Shown piece after piece: positions 1-5,997 of a stretch of DNA of 8,972 nt. The stretch is from Actinomycetota bacterium (lineage in GTDB: Bacteria > Actinomycetota > Acidimicrobiia > Acidimicrobiales > JACCXE01), in the NCBI GenBank assembly GCA_013697265.1, contig JACCXE010000240.1:1-8972 (forward strand), given 5' to 3'. Position 1 is the stretch's first letter. Every line of letters starts with the position of its first letter. Made by a program: the position numbers and the translations under genes. The notes below the pieces were generated by a model. It was given only the letters and a program-made list of their open reading frames with translations, had not been told where the DNA came from and searched no databases.

Positions 1-1679
1 TCCCCGTAGAGGGTGTGCTGGAACAGGGCATGGGTGAACGCGAACCGGTCGGATCGCCCGTCGACCTCGGCCACGATCTGGGTCGCCGCGGCCGCTTCGA
101 GGGCGTCGAGCACGGCGCCCTCGTCGCGCTCCGCGACGCGGGCCAACAGACCCAGATCGAAGTCGCGGCCAATGACCGACGCGACACCCAGGACCTGATG
201 CACGTCGTCGCCGAGCCGGCGCACCCGTTGGCCGACGACCTCGCGCACGCTTTCGGGCAGGCCGATCGAGGACAGCTCGACCGTCGCCACCCACCGCCCG
301 GCCTCTTCGCGGATGGCGCCAGTCTCCACCAGGTGCCGGAGCACTTCGGCGGTGAAGAAGGGGTTGCCGTCGGTTTCGCGCCGCACCGCGTGGGCCATCT
401 CGATGCCCTCATCGTCCATCTCGTGGCCGGCCAGGGCCTCGACCAGCGCCACCACACCGTTGTCGTCGAGGCCGTCGACCGCGATCCGTTCCACCGCCGG
501 GTTGCGTCGAAGGGCGGCAAGTCCCTCGGTCAAGGGGTGCACCGGGGTGAGGTCGCTGTCACGGTAGGTCCCCACGACCAGCACCTCGGCGGGGTTGAGC
601 GTGGCGGCCACGTGGCGCACCAGCAGCACCGTGGGCTTGTCCGCCCAATGGAGATCGTCGAGCACCAGCACCACCGGCGCCGTGGCCGCCATACCGGCCA
701 GGAGCGCGGTAACGGCCCCGAAGAGCAGGTAGCGCTCGGCGTCGGCGTCGGTCGACGGCGGCACGGCCACGCCGGGGATGCGGTGCCGGATCTGGGGCAG
801 AAACCGAGATAGCTGGCTCAGATGCCGCCCATCGAGCGGGGCCAGCGCCGGTTCCGGCGCATCGGACACCCAGCGGCCCAGCGCTTCCACGAACGGCTGG
901 TAGGGCACGCCCAGGTCCTCGTCGCAGCGTCCGTACAACACCGTGGCCCCGTCCCCGTGGGCCCGCTGGGCCAACTCCGCGGCCAGAGTGGTCTTGCCGA
1001 TGCCCGGCTCACCTGAGAGCAGAACGACGCGATGGCCCCCACCGGCGAACGCCGCCTTCAGCGTGGCGACCAGGTGCTCGAGTTCGGGCACCCGACCGAC
1101 CACACCCGTCGTCGGCGTGGCAACAAGGCGGCCGGGGAGCGGAACCTGGGCCACCGCCCTGATGGGCGCCCACCACAGCTCACACGCCTCCACTGTCTCA
1201 GGCAGCCCCCTCAGCGCGACCGCCCCGAGCGCGCTGAAGCGGTGGTCGGTGCGCCGCGCCAGTAGGCGCACCATCTCGGTGGTCACGATCTGCCCGCCGG
1301 CCGCCTTCGCACACAGCCGGGCCGCCTCCACGACCGGTTCGCCGAAGTAGTCGCCGTCCTCCTCCGTCGCGTCACCGCTGGACAACCCGATGCGCACACC
1401 CAATGGCTCGGTCGCCTTGCGGTTGTAGTGCTCGACGTTCTGCTGCATCGCCACCGCACCGTCGAGCGCCCCGGCCAGGCTCGGGTACACCACCATCAGC
1501 CCATCGCCAAGATTCTTCACCTCCGACCCGCCCGTCGCGGCGACCGCGTCGCGCAGCAACCCGAAATGGATCGAGCGAACCTCCTCAGCTGCCACCGGAC
1601 CCAGACGGGCGGCCAGCTCCGTGGAGCCGACAAGGTCGGTGAACACCACGGAGGTCGTGACCGTCCTCGTCGACGACAT
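1..1679 (-). CDS. Class III adenylate/guanylate cyclase-domain protein fused to an AAA ATPase (partial, C-terminus beyond left edge)
   Basis: This is a large multidomain signalling protein of the kind common in Actinobacteria: an N-terminal class III nucleotidyl cyclase homology domain followed by a MalT/LuxR-like AAA ATPase. Only the first 559 residues lie in the window; relatives usually run to about 1000 residues with a C-terminal TPR-like region. Residues 7-150 form the cyclase domain: FTDLVGST holds metal-binding Asp15, KNLGDG holds Lys55 (adenine-type specificity position) and Asp59, DYFG holds Asp110, and AAR holds Arg121. The position normally occupied by the transition-state Asn is Val117. 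Residues 175-185 link to the ATPase, with Walker A GEPGIGKT at 223-230 (Lys229) and Walker B ending in Asp341-Asp342 followed by LHWAD. The ATG at 1679 is chosen because GGAG lies 7 nt upstream (1687-1690) and the cyclase motif begins at once. No transmembrane segment is visible, so it is probably cytosolic. The family assignment is firm; cyclase activity, the signal sensed and the output are unknown. Confidence 0.9.
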   Translation of the reverse strand, partial: MSSTRTVTTSVVFTDLVGSTELAARLGPVAAEEVRSIHFGLLRDAVAATGGSEVKNLGDGLMVVYPSLAGALDGAVAMQQNVEHYNRKATEPLGVRIGLSSGDATEEDGDYFGEPVVEAARLCAKAAGGQIVTTEMVRLLARRTDHRFSALGAVALRGLPETVEACELWWAPIRAVAQVPLPGRLVATPTTGVVGRVPELEHLVATLKAAFAGGGHRVVLLSGEPGIGKTTLAAELAQRAHGDGATVLYGRCDEDLGVPYQPFVEALGRWVSDAPEPALAPLDGRHLSQLSRFLPQIRHRIPGVAVPPSTDADAERYLLFGAVTALLAGMAATAPVVLVLDDLHWADKPTVLLVRHVAATLNPAEVLVVGTYRDSDLTPVHPLTEGLAALRRNPAVERIAVDGLDDNGVVALVEALAGHEMDDEGIEMAHAVRRETDGNPFFTAEVLRHLVETGAIREEAGRWVATVELSSIGLPESVREVVGQRVRRLGDDVHQVLGVASVIGRDFDLGLLARVAERDEGAVLDALEAAAATQIVAEVDGRSDRFAFTHALFQHTLYG

Positions 1680-1742
1680 GTCAGAACTCCGCCTACCCGA
1701 CATCGTCGACCTCCCCTCGGCGCAGGCTAGACCCCGCCATGG

Positions 1743-1756
1743 CAAGCCCGGGCTTG
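1743..1756. repeat. 14-bp perfect palindrome upstream of the cyclase gene
   Basis: CAAGCCCGGGCTTG is a perfect inverted repeat with no spacer, centred about 70 nt before the start codon of the cyclase-ATPase gene. A dyad this size and place suits a dimeric regulator's operator. Nothing else in the sequence identifies a regulator, and GC-rich DNA yields such palindromes by chance, so the role is a guess. Confidence 0.3.
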
Positions 1757-1874
1757 GGGCCAGCGCAAGAGCAAGCTGCGCAGACTGCCTGGAGATTGTC
1801 GGCTTCGTCGGCGACCTCTACCGGGCGGTTCCGACCGCGAAAGATGGCGTCGGTTGAGCGCGTTTCTCGGTTCT

Positions 1875-1896
1875 CTTGTGACTCGCTTGTGACTGG
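1875..1896. repeat. Two tandem 11-bp units, CTTGTGACTSG
   Basis: CTTGTGACTCG at 1875-1885 is followed directly by CTTGTGACTGG at 1886-1896, differing at one base. The pair abuts the long hairpin that follows the tRNA. It may be a protein-binding direct repeat or a trace of a past duplication. No integrase gene or second copy of the tRNA end is present to support an attachment site. Confidence 0.4.
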
Positions 1897-1937
1897 CAGG
1901 GGCTTTGGAGACTCCGCAGAACCTCCAAAACCCCTGC
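1896..1937 (-). terminator. Hairpin just downstream of tRNA-Pro, probable terminator or processing structure
   Basis: Arms at 1923-1937 and 1896-1910 give a 15-bp stem with a 12-nt loop. As a minus-strand transcript all 15 positions pair, one as G-U; as a plus-strand transcript the same position becomes a C-A mismatch, which favours function on the minus strand. It begins 6 nt after the tRNA CCA end, where a transcript of the tRNA, or of the operon ahead of it, should stop. No U-run follows (CAGTCACAAG comes next), so this would be the U-poor type frequent in Actinobacteria or a 3'-end-protecting structure. Confidence 0.55.
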
Positions 1938-1943
1938 AATCAT

Positions 1944-2020
1944 TGGTCGGGTCGGGGAGATTTGAACTCCCGATCTCTTGACCCCCAGTCAAGCGCCTTA
2001 CCAAACTAGGCCACGACCCG
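1944..2020 (-). tRNA. tRNA-Pro(GGG)
   Basis: A complete 77-nt cloverleaf on the minus strand, reading proline codons CCC and, by wobble, CCU. The acceptor stem CGGGTCG (2014-2020) pairs with CGACCCG (1948-1954). The D-arm has GCC/GGC around a TAGTTTGGTAA loop. The anticodon stem CTTGA/TCAAG encloses the loop CTGGGGG, with anticodon GGG at 1984-1986. The T-arm is GGGAG-TTCAAAT-CTCCC. C1:G72 and discriminator A73 are typical of bacterial tRNA-Pro, and CCA is encoded at 1944-1946. It starts 6 nt after the stop codon of the zinc-ribbon gene on the same strand, so it may be processed from the operon transcript, from its own promoter, or both. Confidence 0.96.
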
Positions 2021-2026
2021 GTGCGC

Positions 2027-2227
2027 TCAGCCTAAGCGATGCGCCACCCAGACAACGCCTTGCACGGCCCGCCAGAGCAGGTAGAGGCCCGCTGCGCCCG
2101 CCAGCATCTTGAAGTGCCACGGAGCTTTCTCGACTTTGCCGATCACGCGCCCACAGGTGGGGCATTCGCCACCCCTGCCCATCGACGTCGGGTTGAAGAA
2201 GCGGGCACACTCGTCGCACCACGGCAT
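2027..2227 (-). CDS. Small zinc-ribbon, single-pass membrane protein of unknown function
   Basis: A 66-residue protein with two CxxC pairs, Cys4/Cys7 and Cys22/Cys25, spaced as in a zinc ribbon. A basic APWHFK patch (35-40) is followed by one hydrophobic segment at about 41-62 (AGLYLLW...VVWVA), so the metal-binding head probably sits in the cytosol anchored by a C-terminal membrane helix. There is no signal peptide. The start codon overlaps the stop of the HMG-CoA lyase gene by one base (TAATG) and no clear Shine-Dalgarno is seen, which points to reinitiation after the upstream gene. It is the last protein gene before tRNA-Pro. It looks real despite its size: ordered cysteines, a proper membrane helix and exact operon packing. 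I recall similar short proteins from Acidimicrobiia but know no function. Confidence 0.8.
   Translation of the reverse strand: MPWCDECARFFNPTSMGRGGECPTCGRVIGKVEKAPWHFKMLAGAAGLYLLWRAVQGVVWVAHRLG
2029..2055 (-). promoter_or_regulatory. Possible tRNA-Pro promoter inside the end of the zinc-ribbon gene
   Basis: On the minus strand a TAGGCT hexamer (2029-2034) fits the actinobacterial TANNNT -10 pattern and would place the transcription start within a few bases of the mature tRNA 5' end. A TTGTCT -35 candidate (2050-2055) lies 15 nt upstream, shorter than the usual 17. Both elements fall in the last codons of the preceding gene, so coding constraint could produce them by chance. Confidence 0.3.
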
Positions 2228-3126
2228 TACGGCGAATCGGCCAGCCGACTCCGGGGGCCGGCCGCGGCGATGCGGCTCGCGACCGGGTGGCCGATCATCG
2301 CGGCGAGCGTGGTGTCGATGTCGAGCAGCGCGGCGAGATCGACGCCGGTTGCCACGCCGATGTCGTCGAGCAGGTGGATGAGGTCCTCGGTGGCGAGGTT
2401 GCCGCTCGCTCCGGCCGCGAACGGTGAACCGCCGAGGCCGCCGACCGATGTGTCGAAGCGCACGATCCCGCGCTGCAAGCCGGCGTAGGCGTTCACCAGC
2501 GCGGTGCCCCGCGTCTCGTGCAGGTGCAGCCCGACGTCGTTGCCGGTCTCGTCGATCACGTCGTCGATGCGTCGGGGCGTGGCCATACCCGTGGTGTCGG
2601 CCAGCGTTACCGCGGTTGCACCGGTGTCCCAGATGTTGCGCACAAGCGAGCCGAGCTCTTCAGCGGTGATGTTGCCCTCGTAGGGCGATCCGAATGCGCA
2701 GCTCACCACGACGTCGATGGGCAACTTCTCGTCCACGAAGTCGCAGATCTCTTCGACCGAGGTCATCGACTCGGCGATCGACCGGTTGGTGTTCTTCTGG
2801 CTGTAGGTCTCCGACGCAGAAACCGTGACGGTGAGCCCGTCTACGTCCGCCTCGAGCGCAGCCTGGGCCCCGCGCAGGTTCGGCACCAGGGCGACGTAGC
2901 CGACGTCGGGATTGCGCTGAATCTTGGCCATTACGTCGGCCGCGCCCGCCATCGATGGCACCGCCTTTTCGGACACGAAGGAGACCGCTTCGATCGTGTG
3001 CAGGCCGGTGCCGCTGAGCGCCTCGATCAGCGCAACGCGTTCGCCGACCGACACCGGCGCCTCGGCCTGCAGACCGTCGCGGGGCCCGACCTCGCGCACC
3101 GACACCTCGTAGGGCAGCGGACTCAT
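2227..3126 (-). CDS. Hydroxymethylglutaryl-CoA lyase family enzyme (DRE-TIM metallolyase) with Cys-to-Ser change
   Basis: A 299-residue single-domain TIM-barrel enzyme, the usual length for bacterial HMG-CoA lyases, which cleave HMG-CoA to acetoacetate and acetyl-CoA in leucine breakdown. Visible family features are VREVGPRDGLQ at 10-20 (Arg16, metal-ligand Asp17), EAVSFVS at 46-52, LADTTGMATP at 175-184, the metal-binding HLHETRG with His201 and His203, and Asn243 with Glu247 near the C-terminus. The signature loop, normally GGLGGCP with the catalytic Cys, here reads GGLGGSP, so Ser234 replaces Cys. The codon is TCA, two base changes from either Cys codon, which argues against a sequencing slip. 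The start overlaps the stop of the carboxylase gene as ATGA. With that neighbour a leucine or related acyl-CoA route is likely, but the Ser leaves room for another substrate such as a different 3-hydroxy-3-methylacyl-CoA. Family firm, exact reaction less so. Confidence 0.88.
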   Translation of the reverse strand: MSPLPYEVSVREVGPRDGLQAEAPVSVGERVALIEALSGTGLHTIEAVSFVSEKAVPSMAGAADVMAKIQRNPDVGYVALVPNLRGAQAALEADVDGLTVTVSASETYSQKNTNRSIAESMTSVEEICDFVDEKLPIDVVVSCAFGSPYEGNITAEELGSLVRNIWDTGATAVTLADTTGMATPRRIDDVIDETGNDVGLHLHETRGTALVNAYAGLQRGIVRFDTSVGGLGGSPFAAGASGNLATEDLIHLLDDIGVATGVDLAALLDIDTTLAAMIGHPVASRIAAAGPRSRLADSP

Positions 3127-4649
3127 ACGGGCGGAATCCCGTGGTGGCGTTCTGAGAAGTGCCGGTCGCGGGTGCGGCCCAGCGCGAAGCGGACGATCAG
3201 GTCGGCCCGCAGTTGCTCGGGTTCGATCACCGAGTCGACGATCATCTCGCTGGCCAGGCGGAGCAGGTCGACGTCTTCGAGGTACTCAGCCCGACGTTCG
3301 TTGACGAATGCCCCGCGTTCGGCCTCGTCTTCGATCGCCGCGATCTTGTTCGCGTACACGGCATTCACCGCCGCCTCGGGGCCCATCACCGCGATGTTCG
3401 CCGTCGGTAGCGCCAACACGGCTTCAGAGCCGAACGCGGGGCCGGCCATCGCATACAGGCCCGCTCCGTACGCCTTGCGCAGGATCACGCAGATCTTGGG
3501 GACCGTCGCTTCGGACACGGCCGTGATCATCTTGGCGCCGTGACGGATGATGCCTTGGCGCTCGACCTGGGTGCCGACCATGAAGCCGGGAATGTCGGCG
3601 AGGAACAGCAGCGGGATGTTGAACGCGTCGCAGTTCCAGATGAAGCGAGCCGCCTTGTCGGCCGAGTCGACGAACAGCACGCCGCCCTTTACCGCCGGGT
3701 TGTTGCCGACGATGCCGATCGTCTGGCCGTCGAGGCGGGCGAAACCCACGACGAGCTCGGGAGCGAACAGCGGCTTGATCTCGAAGAACGAGCCGGCGTC
3801 GACGAGGCCGTTGATGACGGCGCGAATGTCATAGCCCGCGCTCTCTTTGTCGGGGATCACCGACGCCGCGAAAGGTGTCTCGGGCTCGACGGCCTCGTAC
3901 GCGGGCGGGTCGTGCCAGAAGTTGACCGGCAAGTAGCTGAGGTAGAGCTTGGCTTGCGCGATCGCGTCCGCGTCGTCGACCGCGAGGTTGTCGCCGCAGC
4001 CCGACACGGTCGCGTGCATACGGGCGCCGCCCATCTCTTCGAGCGTTGCCTTCTCCCCCACCACCATCTCGGCCAAGCGGGGAGAGCCCAAGTACATCGA
4101 GGCGTTGCCCTCGACCATGATCACGATGTCGCAGAACGCGGGGATGTACGCGCCGCCGGCGGCAGACGGCCCGTGCAGACAACAGATCTGCGGCACCCGG
4201 CCGCTGAGCTTCACCTGGTTGTAAAAGATCCGCCCGGCGCCCCGTCGACCCGGAAACAGGTCGACCTGGTCGGTGATCCGGGCGCCGGCCGAATCGACCA
4301 GCCACACGATCGTCGTCGCGTGCTCGAGTGCGTACTCGGTGGCGCGGATGATCTTTTCGACCGTGCGGGCCCCCCACGAGCCGGCTTTCACCAACGGGTC
4401 GTTGGCAACCACCACCACTGGGCGTCCGTCGACCCGTCCGACGCCGGTGATCACGCCGTCCGCGGGCAGGTTGCCGGCCGCCGCATTCGCGAGCAGACCG
4501 TCTTCCACGAACGAGGCGTCGTCGACGAGCAGGGCGATGCGGTCGCGCACGAACATCTTCTTGTCGCGCTCGAGTTTCTCCGCGCCGCCCGACGCCAGGT
4601 TGCTCTGCAGCGCAGCGGCTTTGGCCGCGATCGGATCGTGCCCGGTCAT
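3123..4649 (-). CDS. Acyl-CoA carboxylase, carboxyltransferase (beta) subunit, methylcrotonyl/propionyl-CoA type
   Basis: A 508-residue carboxyltransferase subunit that would move CO2 from carboxybiotin to an acyl-CoA. It has the two crotonase-like halves of this family. The N half carries DSAGARI (119-125) and the acyl-CoA oxyanion loop PSAAGGAYIPAF (161-172). The C half carries ADIPGFMVGT (351-360), IIRHGAKMITA (367-377) and the second oxyanion region RKAYGAGLYAM (391-401). The AGGAYIPA loop resembles methylcrotonyl-/geranyl-CoA carboxylases more than classical propionyl-CoA ones; with HMG-CoA lyase next door a leucine-degradation role is plausible, but substrate is not proven. I prefer the ATG at 4649: it starts 7 nt after der ends, and GAGGGG lies 12 nt upstream. 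A GTG at 4679 would add ten residues (CGAEGH...) inside the der reading region. No biotin carboxylase or biotin-carrier gene lies in the window, so the alpha partner is encoded elsewhere. Confidence 0.9.
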   Translation of the reverse strand: MTGHDPIAAKAAALQSNLASGGAEKLERDKKMFVRDRIALLVDDASFVEDGLLANAAAGNLPADGVITGVGRVDGRPVVVVANDPLVKAGSWGARTVEKIIRATEYALEHATTIVWLVDSAGARITDQVDLFPGRRGAGRIFYNQVKLSGRVPQICCLHGPSAAGGAYIPAFCDIVIMVEGNASMYLGSPRLAEMVVGEKATLEEMGGARMHATVSGCGDNLAVDDADAIAQAKLYLSYLPVNFWHDPPAYEAVEPETPFAASVIPDKESAGYDIRAVINGLVDAGSFFEIKPLFAPELVVGFARLDGQTIGIVGNNPAVKGGVLFVDSADKAARFIWNCDAFNIPLLFLADIPGFMVGTQVERQGIIRHGAKMITAVSEATVPKICVILRKAYGAGLYAMAGPAFGSEAVLALPTANIAVMGPEAAVNAVYANKIAAIEDEAERGAFVNERRAEYLEDVDLLRLASEMIVDSVIEPEQLRADLIVRFALGRTRDRHFSERHHGIPPV

Positions 4650-4656
4650 ACCGACA

Positions 4657-5997
4657 TCATGCCCCTCGGCGCCGCACACGCAGCTTGAGCGGCGACGGGC
4701 CGAACTTGAAGTGCTCGCGGATCTTGCGCTCGAGATATCGGAGATATGGCGCAGGAACGTTCTTGTTGGTGAACAGCGTGAACGTGGGCGGATCAGACGC
4801 GCCTTGCGTGGCGTAAAGAATGCGCACGCCTGGCTCGGGGTGCGCAGCCTGCGCGCCTTGGATCACGAGGTTGAGCTCGCGCGTAGGCACGCGTCGGTGA
4901 TAGGCCTCGATGGCTTCGTGCAGCGCCGGCATCAGCTTGTTGGCACCGAGACCGGTCTTGGCGCTCAGCTTGAGGATCGGCGCGTAGGCCAGGAACGGCA
5001 GCTTGGCCCGCACGCTGGAGGACACGTCGGCCCGTTGTTCGGCGTTGAGCAGCTCCCACTTGTTGAGCACCACCACGATCGCGCACCCGCCGGCGTCGAC
5101 CCGTTCGGCCAGGCGTTGGTCTTGGTGTGTGATGCCCTCGGTCGCGTCGATCAGCAGGACGGCCACGTCGGCGCGGTCGATGGCCACGAGCGAGCGCACC
5201 ATCGAGAAGTATTCGCTGCCGTCGTCCATCCGGTTCTTGCGGCGCATCCCTGCGGTGTCGACAAAGCGCAGTGGGCCCTCGTCGGTTTCGATCACGGTGT
5301 CGATCGCGTCGCGGGTGGTGCCGGGCATGTCGTGCACGATCGAGCGCTCGGCGCCGACCAACCGGTTGAACAGCGTGGACTTGCCGACGTTCGGGCGGCC
5401 CACCAACGCAATCGACATGATCGACTCGTCGTCGGTTGACGGCGCGAACTCGAACTCGTCGTCGGCGATCGCCAGGTCGGCGGCCCGGCCGCCCGCGGCC
5501 TCGATCGCCCGATCGAGTATTTCGTCGAGCATGTCGCCCGAACCGCGGCCGTGCAGCGCGCTGATCGGAATTGGCTCGTCCAGGCCGAGGCCCATGAACT
5601 CCCAGATGTCGTTGTCGCGCCGCTCACCGTCCACCTTGTTGGCCACCACCACCACCGGCGTCTTACGCCGGCGCAACCAGGCGGCGACCTCTTCGTCGTC
5701 GGCAGTGATGCCGACGGTCACGTCGACCACGAACAACGCCAGGTCAGCCTCATCGACGGCCTGTTCGGCTTGTCGGCTTACCTTGTCGTCCAGCGCGTTG
5801 CCTCCCGTCATCCAGCCACCGGTGTCGATCAACGTGAAGGGCACTCCGTTCCACTCGGCCTCGAGCCGTTTGCGGTCGCGGGTGACGCCGGGGCGCTGTT
5901 CGACGATGGCTTCGCGGCGCCCGACGATGCGGTTTACGAGCGTCGACTTTCCGACGTTGGGCCGCCCGACGATCGCGATGATGGGTTGGCGGCTCAT
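4657..5997 (-). CDS. der: Ribosome assembly GTPase Der (EngA)
   Basis: A 446-residue essential GTPase with two tandem G domains and a C-terminal KH-like domain; it acts in late 50S ribosomal subunit maturation. The first G domain has GRPNVGKST (11-19), DTGG (58-61), NKVD (120-123) and SAL (146-148). The second has GRPNVGKST (200-208), DTAGMRRK (247-254), NKWE (312-315) and SAK (345-347). An acidic linker lies at about 175-193, and the KH domain spans about 365-442 ending in a basic tail, KLRVRRRGA. Length and motifs are standard and nothing is missing. The start codon overlaps the stop of the radical-SAM gene as ATGA, suggesting translational coupling. In many actinobacteria der sits beside cmk; that neighbour is absent here. 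The downstream carboxylase gene begins 7 nt after the stop. Confidence 0.98.
   Translation of the reverse strand: MSRQPIIAIVGRPNVGKSTLVNRIVGRREAIVEQRPGVTRDRKRLEAEWNGVPFTLIDTGGWMTGGNALDDKVSRQAEQAVDEADLALFVVDVTVGITADDEEVAAWLRRRKTPVVVVANKVDGERRDNDIWEFMGLGLDEPIPISALHGRGSGDMLDEILDRAIEAAGGRAADLAIADDEFEFAPSTDDESIMSIALVGRPNVGKSTLFNRLVGAERSIVHDMPGTTRDAIDTVIETDEGPLRFVDTAGMRRKNRMDDGSEYFSMVRSLVAIDRADVAVLLIDATEGITHQDQRLAERVDAGGCAIVVVLNKWELLNAEQRADVSSSVRAKLPFLAYAPILKLSAKTGLGANKLMPALHEAIEAYHRRVPTRELNLVIQGAQAAHPEPGVRILYATQGASDPPTFTLFTNKNVPAPYLRYLERKIREHFKFGPSPLKLRVRRRGA

Noticed and set aside
15..812. 265-codon open frame on the plus strand
   Set aside because: It is antisense to the ATPase region, which shows Walker motifs and family blocks on the minus strand. 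The plus-strand translation is His/Arg/Gly-rich with no domain, as expected for a GC-rich shadow.
1825..1838. GCGGT-TCCG-ACCGC small hairpin
   Set aside because: A 5-bp stem in GC-rich DNA is expected by chance, and it has no positional link to a gene start or end.
1693..2004. 103-codon minus-strand open frame and the 80-codon plus-strand frame at 1739-1981
   Set aside because: Both run through the tRNA gene. Their GSSNLPDPT-like and GSGRFELP-like strings are translations of the tRNA, a well-known annotation artefact, and the remainder has no recognisable domain.
1860..2030. Phage or island attachment site at tRNA-Pro
   Set aside because: No integrase, no duplicated tRNA 3' segment and no shift in base composition are seen in the window, so the tandem repeat alone does not support it.
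2518..4688. Long plus-strand open frames (341 and 382 codons)
   Set aside because: They lie opposite the HMG-CoA lyase and carboxylase genes, whose motifs are unambiguous on the minus strand. The antisense products are low-complexity Arg/His/Asp-rich sequences.
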